DNA of 64,000 nucleotides from Paenibacillus dendrobii (GCF_009807035.1 NZ_WUBI01000002.1:248001-312000); one strand, 5' to 3'; numbered from the stretch's first letter, positions 32,541 through 44,100 are shown. Translations and numbers: made by a program. Notes: generated from the letters alone by a model not told the origin.

Positions 32541-33008
32541 ATGAGCAGACTTGAAAATCTAAGTAAAGACAAAGAAACCATTATGTTGAGACTTATCGAC
32601 TCACCCGACTTATGTAAGGCACTTTACTATCGCAATAGCGATTTTTTGGATCAATCCGACATTGAGGATACTAGTGAGTTACTGTACAAGAACATCTATC
32701 CGTTTAGTACCGTTCCTGAATTAAGCAAGGACAGAATGTCCTATGTGACTATGGCCCTTAGAAATTATGGATACATTAACAATGTCTTTAGGCGAGGATA
32801 CGTTTATTTCTACGTAATTATCCATAAGGATTTGCTAAGAACCGAATATGGATTTCTAAGAAATGATTTCATTTTAAACGAAATAGATAGGTTGATGAAC
32901 GAAAAGCGCGGAATCGGGATTGGTAAGACGAGGTTTTATAAGATGGATGAGATGTATGTAAATGATAGCTATACTGGTTATTACACCTCTTATAAATTGG
33001 TCGATTAA
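32541..33008 (+). CDS. Hypothetical neck/tail completion protein (155 aa)
   Basis: ATG 32541 chosen, 8 nt after AAGGAGG; an in-frame GTG lies inside that site. Contains MSYVTMALRNYGYINNVFRR and YVIIHKDLLRTEYGFLRN, in the connector/tail-terminator region. The function is inferred from position only. Confidence 0.6.
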   Translation: MSRLENLSKDKETIMLRLIDSPDLCKALYYRNSDFLDQSDIEDTSELLYKNIYPFSTVPELSKDRMSYVTMALRNYGYINNVFRRGYVYFYVIIHKDLLRTEYGFLRNDFILNEIDRLMNEKRGIGIGKTRFYKMDEMYVNDSYTGYYTSYKLVD

Positions 33009-33011
33009 GAA

Positions 33012-33725
33012 ATGAATCATGAAGATCTGAAACTTAAATTACTATCCAATTCCCCTATCTATTTATCAGGCGCAGGTATCATAAATATCCCCTCCGTAAG
33101 AACAATCATTGATATCGGACTAAATGAGTATAATATTCGACTCTCCCATTTATTGATCGACAAGAGCTACCTAAAAGAGAGTATCGACAATATTTCCAAC
33201 TTCGATATCTTCTTCGCTAACTGCTATCACAACACATCTTTTAGATCTAATAGTTTCGACTTACTGCGTTTATATTTTGCAACAGAGTGTTCTTTAGAAC
33301 AAGACGATTACAGTATCTCTATAACTATTGGTGACAAAGGTCATTTAGATCATTCGAATTTCGATGAATTTCAAGAAATGATAAGTACCGCCCACAACAT
33401 ACGACCATCTAATGAAGCTGAGTTTAAACCCGGCAATTCAAAGGCCCAAGAAATGGTAGATATGATTCTCAAGAATAGAAAGAAGCAGCCTAAACCAAAA
33501 GAAAAGATGGACTTACATAGCATAATTTCTGGACTTGCATGGAAAAGCAATGGACTTAATATTCTAAATGTTTTTGATTTGTCTATTTATCAAATCTACA
33601 ATGGCCTACAAGTTACCGATAACATCGATAATTACCATCATACTCTAAATGGAATATATGCAGGAACAATTGAAACTAAAAATATTAAAATATCTGATTT
33701 GCATTGGGCAAATAAATCTAATTAA
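33012..33725 (+). CDS. Hypothetical tail-region protein (237 aa)
   Basis: ATG three nt after the previous stop, with a weak site, so coupled translation is likely. Features include GAGIINIPSVRTIIDIGLNE and IISGLAWKSNGLNILNVFDL; the latter plus small size recalls accessory proteins next to tail tube genes in SPbeta-like phages. Not recognised. Confidence 0.6.
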   Translation: MNHEDLKLKLLSNSPIYLSGAGIINIPSVRTIIDIGLNEYNIRLSHLLIDKSYLKESIDNISNFDIFFANCYHNTSFRSNSFDLLRLYFATECSLEQDDYSISITIGDKGHLDHSNFDEFQEMISTAHNIRPSNEAEFKPGNSKAQEMVDMILKNRKKQPKPKEKMDLHSIISGLAWKSNGLNILNVFDLSIYQIYNGLQVTDNIDNYHHTLNGIYAGTIETKNIKISDLHWANKSN

Positions 33726-33745
33726 CTAATAGGAGTGATACATTA

Positions 33746-34549
33746 ATGGGTGCACCAAATGTATGGGCAATTAAAGAAGTAGCACTTGCAACATTTTATG
33801 ATCTAAAGACAGAAAAAGCTAAGGTTCAACTTCGAAACTTGAAAACAGCGGGAATTGAAAATTCTGGGGAAACGAAATATGCCCAAGGTGGTCGTGGAAA
33901 CACTAAGGTTGTAGGGTTTTCAGGAAACCGAGGAGGAAAAGTAACTCTTCAAGACTGTGTATTTACTAATGAAGTTATCGCGATGATGACAGGGAACGAT
34001 ATTAAAACAGGTGCAACTAATGTAATTCAGCGTCAAGAATTGAAAGTGGTAGCTAACAAAGCAACACTTGATTATACTCCTGTGAATGTTACAAATGGAT
34101 TGATTAGTGTATACAAACTCAACGAAGACGGTACACATGGCGATGAGATTACTTTTACAAAAGGAACTGTAGCAACAACTAACTATACGCTAGCAGCAAA
34201 GGTACTGTCATTCTTCGCAAGTGATCTCGAAGACGGATCTGATATCGTTGCATACTATAATGTAGCCACTGATAGTACGGCAAAAACAATCACCGTTTCT
34301 ACAGATAAGTTTGCTGGCTCTTATAAAGTTGTTCTCGATTGCTTGGTTCGTAACACTGTAAATGAGGAAGATTATGCAGCCCAGATTGTAATCAACAAAG
34401 CAAAAATGGAGGACAATTGGAAGATCGATACTAGCGCCGATGGTGACCCTTCCGTATTTGATATTCCACTTGAAATGCTAAAACCAGCCAAAGGTAATGA
34501 GATGTATACAATGACAATTTATGACGAGGCTCTAATCCCAAACCCATAA
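33746..34549 (+). CDS. Tail tube protein, short form (267 aa)
   Basis: ATG after ATAGGAGTG. A beta-rich protein with KVTLQDCVFTNEVIAMMTG and FDIPLEMLKPAKGNEMYTMT, like major tail proteins of long-tailed phages, and placed before tail assembly genes. A slippery heptamer C-CCA-AAC (34537-34543) stands two codons before the TAA, preceded by GAGG at 34526-34529, so some ribosomes should shift -1 and make a long form. Confidence 0.75.
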   Translation: MGAPNVWAIKEVALATFYDLKTEKAKVQLRNLKTAGIENSGETKYAQGGRGNTKVVGFSGNRGGKVTLQDCVFTNEVIAMMTGNDIKTGATNVIQRQELKVVANKATLDYTPVNVTNGLISVYKLNEDGTHGDEITFTKGTVATTNYTLAAKVLSFFASDLEDGSDIVAYYNVATDSTAKTITVSTDKFAGSYKVVLDCLVRNTVNEEDYAAQIVINKAKMEDNWKIDTSADGDPSVFDIPLEMLKPAKGNEMYTMTIYDEALIPNP

Positions 34550-35046
34550 GTCCTCGCACTCTTGGTACATTGAAGGCGGGGACTGATCTTGTTCTGAACA
34601 CTGGATTTGGAGCCAGTTTGGATACAACGCAAGCAGGAACAACGGGTGGATCATGTGTTAAATTTGAATATGGCGACAAGGGAAACGGTAAAGCTACAAT
34701 CAGCGGTGGAGTGATTGAGGGGATATTGGGCAACAAAGCAGGTCAATATACTGTTAGAGCGAGAGTCAAAGTAACTTCTACAACTTCTACAACTCCTATC
34801 TTTGTTTTAAGTATGCAAAATCTAAATACAATGACAATATTTGAGAGATATAAAGGCGCTGGTGAGCCAAGTAATGAACAGGTAATGTTTTCTCCAAGTC
34901 AGATGAAAACTGAATGGAATTGGGTAGAACTTCCTTTCTATTGGGATGGTATACAACCAATTGAATTATGGACAGGCCGAAGAGGTGGCTATGAACCTGA
35001 TTTAGTATTTTGGGAAGACAAAGTTGAATTCGTTTCAATGGATTAA
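33746..35046 (+). CDS. Tail tube protein, long form made by -1 ribosomal frameshift (about 433 aa)
   Basis: After the shift at CCCAAAC (34537-34543) the frame reads P-I-S-P-R-T-L-G-T-L-K-A and continues without a stop to 35046. The second frame alone has only a TTG at 34570 with no ribosome binding site. The added 167 residues form a beta-sandwich-like domain (VKFEYGDKGNGKATISGGVI, GQYTVRARVKVTSTT, WNWVELPFYWDG) like carbohydrate-binding or jelly-roll modules. Frameshifted tube proteins with extra surface domains are known in Gram-positive siphoviruses. Confidence 0.65.
34537..34543 (+). promoter_or_regulatory. Programmed -1 frameshift site
   Basis: CCCAAAC fits X-XXY-YYZ in the zero frame (ATC CCA AAC CCA TAA). 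GAGG 7-8 nt upstream could act as the stimulating internal Shine-Dalgarno, and the stop two codons later favours pausing. Confidence 0.65.
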
Positions 35047-35071
35047 GAGAGGGTATCCCCCTCTCTTTTTT
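35046..35071 (+). terminator. Intrinsic terminator after the tail tube long form
   Basis: AGAGAGGG and CCCTCTCT (35046-35053/35059-35066) with a T6 tail. A near-identical loop (TATCC) occurs in the terminator at 37152. Confidence 0.8.
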
Positions 35072-35193
35072 GTGTTTTGATATATTATTTTGATTTATAA
35101 GGCATTTTTAGACTCTACTCATTTGTAAAAATGAGATTTTTCAAAAAAAGTGTCTTATGACACAACTATTTAAAAACGGGAGTGAGTTTTACA

Positions 35194-35667
35194 ATGGCAA
35201 AAACAAAAAAGCTTACAATTGCTGAACTCGACAAGATGGAAAACGAACTAAATCAGAAAGAGACAATTAAGATTCTGGATGGCAAATACGAAGTCAACAT
35301 CCACAAAGTATTTAAGGATAGTGATATTGAGGATATGCTTCTCAATTACATGACTATTTTACAGGAACTCAATAAATCACCAGAAGCTAATTTGAAGAAT
35401 AGTGCCTCCCTCTATATAACACTGATTCTACGTCATTTTACCGACTTGCCAATTCCTGAATCTAATGAAATCGATGAGCTTATCAGAATTACCAAAGTGT
35501 TGAAAAATAAAGGCATCACAACAGAAGTAACTGAATCTCTTCCCAAAGATCAGTTAGAATATTTAGGCACCAGAGCACAGGAAGCATCCGTAGCCCTTGA
35601 AAAACTTATCAAAGGAGCTGAGACTAATGGCGGCTCAGAATATGAAACAACTGGAGTCATTAATTAA
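35194..35667 (+). CDS. Putative tail assembly chaperone (157 aa)
   Basis: ATG 35194 chosen after CGGGAG. A helical acidic protein (LTIAELDKMENELNQKETIK, YITLILRHFTDLPIPESNEI) of the kind and place of gpG-type tail chaperones that help wrap the tape measure. It overlaps the next gene by 41 nt in another frame. No clear slippery site joins the two. Confidence 0.6.
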   Translation: MAKTKKLTIAELDKMENELNQKETIKILDGKYEVNIHKVFKDSDIEDMLLNYMTILQELNKSPEANLKNSASLYITLILRHFTDLPIPESNEIDELIRITKVLKNKGITTEVTESLPKDQLEYLGTRAQEASVALEKLIKGAETNGGSEYETTGVIN

Positions 35668-36058
35668 GAAAAAGGTATCTAATGCGCTCATGACTGATGT
35701 TGCACCCAGGGCAAAGAATACCATGAAAGAAAAGATCGATGACTGCGTATATTCCGTCTACTCACCCACCATGTACGAACGTGAGAAAGAGAATGGTGGT
35801 CTTACAGATGATGCGAATATTCTTATCTCATTAATAGGCGATACCACACTATCTGTTGAAAGTCATCGTATGGACGGAGATCGAAATGTTAGTGAGATTG
35901 TTGAATCTGGAGTTGGCTACCAATATGATTTCGAGTATAACGGAAGACCAAGACGTTTTACTGAAGCAACCAGAGAAGAGTTAAGAGATACCGGCAGCCA
36001 CATAGCGGCGTTATATAGCGGATTAAAGAAGCAGGGCCTTGATGTTAAAGTTAGATAA
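35627..36058 (+). CDS. Putative gp10-like neck/tail completion protein (143 aa)
   Basis: ATG 35627 chosen, 9 nt after AAAGGAG; the open frame begins earlier. The pattern of HK97-gp10-like proteins is visible: YSPTMYEREKENGGLTDDAN, then VESGVGYQYDF and RPRRFTEATREEL near the C-terminus. Such proteins sit at the head-tail joint. Confidence 0.65.
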   Translation: MAAQNMKQLESLIKKKVSNALMTDVAPRAKNTMKEKIDDCVYSVYSPTMYEREKENGGLTDDANILISLIGDTTLSVESHRMDGDRNVSEIVESGVGYQYDFEYNGRPRRFTEATREELRDTGSHIAALYSGLKKQGLDVKVR

Positions 36059-36091
36059 AAGAGTTATTTCATAAAGATAAAAATACACAAG

Positions 36092-37108
36092 TTGGTGATT
36101 CAATTGAGTAAGAAAGATGTTAAGAAAAACACATTGCGTGAACCCGCAAAGAAACTTGCAGATGTCACTGAAGAGATGTGGTTAAAAGTAAACGATGATT
36201 ATAGAACTCTTGTCGAAGAATTCCTAACTGTCCAGGACTTGAGTAAGGCTTCTAAATCTCAGTACAAAAGTGTTTTGCGTCAATTTGGTTGGTATATGTA
36301 TGATTCGATGAACAACAAATTCTTCTATAAAATATCTAAGCGTGACTTCATGAGATATCTTAGTTATATTCGCGACAACAGAAAGATGTCTTCGTCTGCA
36401 ATCGGCATTCGTAAGTCGGTGGTTTCAAGTTTATGTAACTATATTGAAAATGTAGTTGCTGAGGACGATGGAAATTACAAGATGTTTAGAAACTTTACTC
36501 GTGGCCTCCCTCCTATTCCGAAGAACCGAGTATACGAAAAAGTAAAAGTAACTCGCGATGAATATGACATGATGATGAAACTCCTTGAAGAAGACGGCAA
36601 CTTGTTAGGAATGGCTTGGTTAGCTACAGCATTTCTAGTTGGAGCAAGGCGCTCAGAAATTATTCAATTTAAGACTGAGATCCTTGAGTATAGCGTTCCA
36701 GAAGGTCAAAGCTATGTTCTTTCTCATATTGTTCGTGGAAAGGGACCATCAACAGATGGAAAAAAATTGGAATATATGATACCACTTGAAGTGTTGCCTT
36801 ATTGGAAAAAATGGATTGAATCCAGAGGATATGAAAGCGAATTTGTATTCTCTACTCGATACGACAATGATATTAAGGCAATGTCTTCTGCCTGGGCAAA
36901 TGATTTTTGTACAAATACCCTTTCAGATATGTTAGAACGTCGAATCAATGTACATATTTTTAAGAATTCTTGTATAACTTACCTCCTAGAGTCTGGAGTT
37001 CCGATGCATTTGGTCTCTAAATATGTAGCTCATCACAATGATATCTCAACAACGCAAATATACGATCTTCGAGATTTTGAAGAAGAGAAGAATCAAATAT
37101 TCGGATAA
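36092..37108 (+). CDS. YomM-like tyrosine recombinase with HxxK box (338 aa)
   Basis: The frame starts at GTG 36092; TTG 36104 after GGTGAT is the likelier start. Core-binding domain residues about 30-125. Catalytic domain: Arg in FLVGARRSEIIQF, Lys in VRGKGPSTDGKK, then HIFKN where HxxR is expected, HHND, and Tyr in QIYDLRD. The box-II Arg is thus Lys (about residue 291). SPbeta has a recombinase-like gene, yomM, inside its tail region. Lys in that place may weaken or abolish strand cleavage, so a DNA-binding regulator is possible. Confidence 0.75.
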   Translation: MVIQLSKKDVKKNTLREPAKKLADVTEEMWLKVNDDYRTLVEEFLTVQDLSKASKSQYKSVLRQFGWYMYDSMNNKFFYKISKRDFMRYLSYIRDNRKMSSSAIGIRKSVVSSLCNYIENVVAEDDGNYKMFRNFTRGLPPIPKNRVYEKVKVTRDEYDMMMKLLEEDGNLLGMAWLATAFLVGARRSEIIQFKTEILEYSVPEGQSYVLSHIVRGKGPSTDGKKLEYMIPLEVLPYWKKWIESRGYESEFVFSTRYDNDIKAMSSAWANDFCTNTLSDMLERRINVHIFKNSCITYLLESGVPMHLVSKYVAHHNDISTTQIYDLRDFEEEKNQIFG

Positions 37109-37151
37109 CTTCTGTGAAATCCATCTTTCATCAAAAAAATTTAGACAACAT

Positions 37152-37180
37152 AAAAAAGGAAGGGTATCCCCTTCCCTTTC
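37152..37180. terminator. Bidirectional terminator between convergent genes
   Basis: AAAAAGGAAGGG and CCCTTCC (centre 37158-37175) lie between the plus-strand recombinase and the minus-strand lipoprotein. The minus side has a TTTTTT tail. Confidence 0.7.
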
Positions 37181-37186
37181 TCTACT

Positions 37187-37900
37187 CTAGTCTTGAATCG
37201 TAGTCAATATTCCGTTATCGAAATATAGATATCTGTTACTGCCGTACACCCATTGCTCATGTGTTAATGTGGCCGTTTTTGTTCGGTTGATGTTCTTAGG
37301 TTTGCCCCAGGTAGATGCGAGAACTTGATCTTTAGTCATTCCAATTTGAGGACTGTACGGGTTTTTATCAGCTTCATTTGATGCCTTTACTCTCTCCTCG
37401 CGCTCTTTCTCTTCTTTAAGTTTCAGTTCGTCAATCTTCTTTTGTTTCTCAATTGGATCTTCATATACTTCCCCATTAGCTCTTTGCTTAAAAGATAAAT
37501 ACTTTGGATTCAATTTATGAAGTTCTTGTTCATACTTTGCCAACTCTTCCTTGGTAATAATACCTGGAATTGGATCAAGATATTCTAAACTATCCAATGC
37601 AGATGTATAATCTTCATTTTCTTTCGAATTTAATGATGATGCATAGTTATACAAATCGATCTTTTGTTTTAAATCTTCAGGTAAATCGAGTTTATAGTTA
37701 TAAACCGTTGGATCTTTTGACATTTCGATATATTTTTCTACTTCTTTATCCAACACTTTCATCACATCTGTATATTTTTGCTTCTTTAGATATTCAAGAG
37801 CATTCTCTTTACTCTTCGCTGGAGTAACATTATTGCATCCAGATAAAATTACAACAATCAAAGTTAGATATAATACAATCGATAAATTATTGCTCTTCAA
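37187..37900 (-). CDS. Prophage moron: lipoprotein with C-terminal SmpA/BamE-like domain (237 aa)
   Basis: The N-terminal signal ends in lipobox LSGC (IVLYLTLIVVILSGC), giving lipid-anchored Cys. The middle is charged helix (KKIDELKLKEEKEREERVKA). The last 55 residues, IGMTKDQVLASTWGKPKNIN with VYGSNRYLYFDNGILTTI, resemble the small SmpA/OmlA-type domain found in many Firmicute lipoproteins. It is transcribed against the late operon, so it is probably expressed in the lysogen and alters the host surface. Confidence 0.8.
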   Translation of the reverse strand: MKSNNLSIVLYLTLIVVILSGCNNVTPAKSKENALEYLKKQKYTDVMKVLDKEVEKYIEMSKDPTVYNYKLDLPEDLKQKIDLYNYASSLNSKENEDYTSALDSLEYLDPIPGIITKEELAKYEQELHKLNPKYLSFKQRANGEVYEDPIEKQKKIDELKLKEEKEREERVKASNEADKNPYSPQIGMTKDQVLASTWGKPKNINRTKTATLTHEQWVYGSNRYLYFDNGILTTIQD

Positions 37901-38006
37901 TGAGTCCCCTCCACGTAAAACAATCTAATCATAGAGTCTTATCTACCGCACGACCACAATTAGAAAATTATGTCACAAATAATAATTTCATTCTATAGTT
38001 AGTCAT

Positions 38007-38095
38007 TAAAACAGTCAACATCTTAACAGGTGTTGGCTGTTTTGCTTATTAACTATATGCATCGGAAGCGATTTTGTATCGCTTCTTTTTTATTT
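38007..38095 (+). terminator. Two tandem terminator-like hairpins before the tape measure gene
   Basis: AAAACAG/CTGTTTT (38007-38013/38037-38043) and GAAGCGAT/ATCGCTTC (38065-38072/38078-38085) followed by TTTTTTATTTT. The rest of the 37901-38116 gap holds only the lipoprotein's upstream region. Confidence 0.65.
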
Positions 38096-38116
38096 TATAA
38101 AGGGAAGTGATTACAA

Positions 38117-41100
38117 TTGAATGAAGATTTGAGAATTCTCATATCTGTAGGACTGAAATCAACTACTGTTACGGATATTAATAAAGAACTTGAAAAATTA
38201 GCTAAAGACACCTCTCTTCAAAAACTAAACGTAAAGATAAATATTGACGAAAGCTTTACAAAGTCAATCAACAGTTTCATTGAAGTAACAAAAAAATTAG
38301 ATCAAGCCTTGCAGCAACAAAATCAGATTGTTAAAGAAAATATTACTACATACGCAAAACTTGATGGGTCAATAGAAAAGGTTCGAGAAAAACATTTAGC
38401 AAATGGAACAATAATCACTCAAACCAATAAAAAGATTGACGAACATAATCAAAAGCTTAAACAAGAAACCCAAGCATATGATGACCAGAGAAAAACTATT
38501 CAACAATTTGAAAAAGAACTTGTTGGTTTTAACAAGCTTAAAACTCAAACCGTAAAGAATGGCGCTGGGGAAATAGCTGGATATAGAAATACATATGTAA
38601 GTCCAACAGGTCAACAGTTAACTGTCAATGCCGATGCAGAAGGCATCGTTAAAAAGTCTACACAGACACGCGATTATCTCCTTCAGATGGGAGATATTCA
38701 AAAAATTGAAGATGCTCGGATTAAATCAGAGCTAAGAGTTCGCGATGAAGAACGTAAAGTCAATGAGGCACAACAAAAAGCAATTCAAAAAAGTGCAGAC
38801 GCAGATCGTGAAGCCCATAACAAAAAGCTAAGCCAATTAAGAGAATTTCAACGTAAAGCAGAAGAAACATATGCAAAGATCGGTTCTCAGAAATTAACCA
38901 TAGACAATGCTCAAAAATTAGATGGCACTATCGCTCAGGTAAGAAGCCTTGATGTGAATGATGCTAATCTCACTTCTAAAATGAGGAATATATCTAATGG
39001 ATTTAAAGATATATCCGCATCAGCAAAAGAAGGCTCTACTAGGCTTAGGGCATTTGTGGATAGCGCAGGAAAACTAGCAGCTCATGTGCCAGTTTTCATG
39101 GCGGTTCACACTGCTATTTATGGTGTGTTTAATGCCATATCTGAAGGCTTCAGGGGTATGATTGACATTGAGGCTAAAATGGCTGGCTACATCCAAACCA
39201 ACGAAACATACTTTAAATCGCTGACGGGCGAAGGATTGGATCAAAAAAAGATCAATGATCAAACTCAGCAATTTATTTTGACTGCTCATGAGCTTGGTGC
39301 CGAAATTGGCGAAGTTACTGAGTCTGCCCGTCTCTGGGGGCGAATGTATAAGGACGTTGGTGTAGTTCAGGAACTAGTACGTCAATCCACAATGCTCTCA
39401 ACTGTTGACCTTGTATCACTTGAGGACGCAACAAAATCAATGGAATCAGTTCTCGCACAATACGGAGTCCAGTTGAAGAACGTTGCTGCCGCCCAGTTAT
39501 ACGGAAACCGAATACTAGACTCCTGGTCTAAAGTGGCTCACGATACGATGGCTCCCGCCAGAGACCTTGGAGCAGCATTTGAACGTACTGGCAAAATCGC
39601 ATCTGAAACTGGCGTTTCATTCGACTTCTTGAATGGTTTAGTATCTTCGGGTATGCGAAACACTGCTTTGTCAGGCGAAAATCTCGGCAACATGTGGAAG
39701 ACCGTTCTGGGTACTATTCGAACCGGTAAAGCTGTAGCTGAAATTGAAAAACTTGGTGTGGCTACGAAAGAAGTTGTTGATGGTACTGAACAATGGCGTA
39801 AAGCTGAAGATATTCTATTGGATTTATCTATAGCAGTCACCGACAAGAACTATGACCTTACTAAGTCCTATGCCGACATCTCGCGTGGTGTATATCAATA
39901 TGCGAAACTTGCAGCATCTCTGAACGCTGGGGATATCTTACGTGGTACTGCTGCATCTATAAGCTCTTCAGGTGAAACTTTAGAGTACCTAAAAGTTCAA
40001 ATGGATACAATTCAGCGAAAATCATCGCAGGTAAAAACATCGTTCCTTGAAATTTTTAACACTGCTGGAAACGATGGGTTAAGAAGTAGTCTTAAAAATA
40101 TTTTAGATATCATTGATCGCTTGTTAATCGGCATTACAAAAATGCCCCCTGGACTGATTGAATTTGGAGCTTTATTTGCAGGTGTTGCTGGAGCTGCAGC
40201 TCTTGCTAAACAACCAGTTCTAAATTTAATTAAGACTATCGATTACTATAGAACTGCCAGAGTAGCAAGTGCCGCTGCAACTGCTGCAGAAACTACTGCT
40301 AACACCACCAATATTGTCTCTGCTGAAGGACAAATCTTAGCAACCGTACAAAAAACAGTGGCGACAGAAGCAGAAACCGCTGCGATAGGAATGCAAACTG
40401 CGGCAACCGCGACTGCGACCACCGTCGCGAATGGATTTACTGCTTCGGCAGCAGCGGCTACTGCGACAATGGCTATATTAACTGGGGGTCTTATTGTACT
40501 CGCTGGTATTTTTGTTACAGTTGCATTAAACGCTGGTAAAGCAGAAAAGCAACATAGGGATAATGTGCAGACCATCAAAGATGAAATAGCTGCAAACAAT
40601 CAATTAATTAGTCAATATAAAAGACAATCCGAATTTGTTCCTAAAGCTGCTAAGGCTTATAAAGCTTATAACGACATGATTAATAAAGGTTCTCTTAATG
40701 CAAAACAACAAGCAGATGCTCAAAAGCAGCTAATTGAAGTCGAAAAAGCTTTAACCGAGACATTAGCAGATCAGGACTTATCAAGACTGAAGTCTCAACT
40801 AAATAGAACTGATGTTGACTATCAAAAAGCAATAGAAAATGAAATAGATTTACTTAATCAAAAAACTGAAGCTCAAAGAAAATCCAACAAAGAAGAGATT
40901 AACAGACTGCAATCCGAAGGAGAAAAAAGTATTGCATCGAAATACGATGAAATACTAAAGAAAGAAAAAGAGCTTACAAAATACAAAGAGCTAAACAAAT
41001 ATAGAGGCGAAGGAGTAGAATTTCGTCAACTCCAAGAACAACTTGAAAAGTTAAAAAACGAGTATGCATCTCTAAAAAAAGAACAGCAAGGTTATGACGA

Positions 41101-44100
41101 GCAATTACTACAATTAAATAGCGATCAAATCGATCAATTAAGCGCCAAATTAGGAACAGTAACCGAAAATGCAGACGATGCAGCTGAAGCCATAAATACA
41201 CTATTTGAAAATATAGATGGTTATGCTGATGATGTCAAAACGCTTAATCAAACTATTGATAAGCTTAACAAAGGCCAATCTTTAAATAGCGAAGAAGTTT
41301 ACGATTTAGTTAAGAAATATCCCGAACTTGCTGGACATGTTAAGAAAACAACCGAAGGCTGGAAGCTTGAGCTTGATGCAATTAAGAACTTACGCAAAGA
41401 TAAGATAAAGTTTGCAAATGAAGACATTGAAGCTCAAAAGAAGAATTCTTTAAACACACTTAATGAATCCTTGAAAAGAATTAAGATATACGGTCTAGAA
41501 TTACAAACAATTAATAATATACAAGATGCAAAAAAAGAAATAAACAAACTAAACGATACGACAAATCCTCTGTTAAAAGATGAATCATATCTAGGTGGCT
41601 TAGAAAACATTGGTGCCAATTCAAAACACGGCTCACCTTTTTCAGATTGGAATAGGCAACTTAATGATTCTAGAAAGCAGTCTGCTTCTGAGGCAAAATC
41701 TTTATTGCAAGGCTATGTTGATTCTCAAGAGAAAATTGAGAAACAGATGAACGACTTGTTATTATCTATGTCGAACGATGATTTCGGGATAGGTGAAGAA
41801 TCCAAAAAAAATAACAAGGAGCTAAATGATAGCTTTAGCGAAACAAATGAAATTTTAACTGCAACACAAAAAAGACTTCGCGAAATTCAAACCGAACTCG
41901 AAAAGTTAAACAACAAACGATCAAAAATTAAAAAGGGTTCAGAAGAATACCGAAAGTCTTTGCAAGAAGAGATAAAGCTTCTGAAGGAACAAAAGAACTT
42001 ATACGAAGACGGTATTAATAACCCAGAAAAATTAGTATCTACAAAAGTCACTACTTCTTCTAAATCTTCAACAGGTTCCTCCTCCTCTTCTTCGACTTCT
42101 GTTTCCAATTTGATCGCTAACGCGCAAAGTCTTCAGGGTAAGCTAACATACAAACAAATCTCTGGAGAGTTTAAAGGTACATATGATCAGTTCGTAAATA
42201 GAGCACTCTCAGATTGTTCTCAATTTGTTCAAGAGATGTTTAAACAGTTTGCAGATGTAAAACTCCCTCGTACAGCAGCTGAACAGTTTAAAAAAGGAAC
42301 CAAGGTTGAAAAGTCCGATCTGCAAGCAGGAGACTTGGTATTCTTTAATACAACAGGTAAAACCGCTTCTCATGTTGGTATTTATACGGGTAACGGCAAG
42401 TTTATTCAGATGGGTAATCATGGGCTAAGTGAACAGAGTTTAGACAGTAAAACATGGACAGAGACGTATAAGTACGATGGTGCAAGACGTGTATCGGCTG
42501 GTGGAGTTACAACAACACCGAAATCTTCTTCGTCTTCTTCGCCTAAAACTTCTACCAAAAACGCCTCTCAAAGCGACTTGGATGCTGCTGCAGAAACTGC
42601 TAAACAAAAAACGGAAGAAGCTAACGCAAAAATATATCAACTTACTATTGATATAATTCAGGACGTTGTAACTGAATCAGAAAATCGTATTGATCGATTC
42701 AGTACACTCATAGCTCAATCCCAGGGTAGACAGTCGAGATATTCTGAGGATTCGGCTAACTGGAGAAAAGAAGAAAGTTCACAGTCATCCTATCTCCAAG
42801 AGCAACAGAAAGAAATTGAAAATCAGAATAAGCAACTTGATAAGCTGGTCAAAGAGAACGCGATTACTTCTGGAGAATTTGATAAACAGAAAGCCGCCAA
42901 TAGTGAAAAATGGTGGGATTACGAAAAACAAATTCAAGAGAAGCGATTCAATGTTATTTCTAGTTACCTAAAAGAGTACGATGGTAAGATTGATAAGGTT
43001 AAAACACAGTTTGATGAAGCTAGTGCAAAGATGGGATTAATGACCGAAGGGACAAAAGAGTATAATGATGCCCTTCAAGATCAAATTCCTTTACTACGAA
43101 ACGAGCAACAACTTCATCAACAGAAAATTGATCTTATTAATAAACAGCTAAGTAGCGATAAGCTTACCGCTGCACAAAAAGCTGAACTAATTACTCAACT
43201 ACACACAGAGACGGCTGCATGGCTTGATAATGAATCAGCTATTAAGTCTAATATCGAACGTCTTGCTGATCTTAGAAAATCCGCAGCTGACAAAATCATA
43301 AGCGATTATAAAGCGATGATTGAAAAACAGAGAGACCTTGAATTGTCTGCGTTTGATCAGCAAAAAGAAGCCGAAGATAAGCGTCATGAACAGATTAAGA
43401 AAAATCTTGAAGAAGAAAATAAACTCTACGAAGATATCATCAATCCTCAAATAAAAGCTTTAGACAGACAGAACAGTTCGGATGATCACGAATCAGAATT
43501 AAATAATAAGCTTAAAGATCGTCAGAAGTTACAAGACGAGATCAACAAGTACTCACTGGATGAGTCCATTGAAGGTAAAGCCAAAAAGAAACAACTTCAA
43601 GAACAATTGTATGCCAAAGATGAAGAAATCGCTAAGTTTAAGCTTGATCGTGAACGTGAACTTCGGAAGCAAAGTCTTCAAGACCAATTAGATGATCATA
43701 AGAATCAGTCAGACCAAATTGCTGACAATGAAGATAAATTAAACAAAGAAATCAATGATAACATTGATCAAGAAAAGAAGGCTGTTGAGCAGAAATATAA
43801 AGACATTCTTGAGAATGATAAGAAGTATTACGATCTTAAGCAAGGATTGCTAAGTAATGATTCGTCTGTTGTTAATTCTACTCTTGCGGAATTGCAACTA
43901 GGATATGATACATATTTTGGGCAGTTGAAAGATCATGTATTTGATACTAACCAGGAGTTTGAAAATCTCAACTATACTCTTCAACAAAGCTTGGAGATGC
44001 TGAAAAAGTATTCAGGTGGAGACTACTCAGAACAGAATGACTTCCCATCCGGTTATACTCCCCCATCCTCCACTCCTTCATCTGGTAGCAACAATAATAA

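Noticed and set aside
35194-36058. gpG/gpGT-type frameshift between the overlapping tail genes
   Set aside because: The second gene has its own AAAGGAG and ATG at 35627, and no slippery heptamer was found in the overlap.
40246-42640. Minus-strand ORFs opposite the tape measure gene (Ala/Val-rich or Ser-rich)
   Set aside because: They mirror repetitive coding sequence and have no initiation signals.
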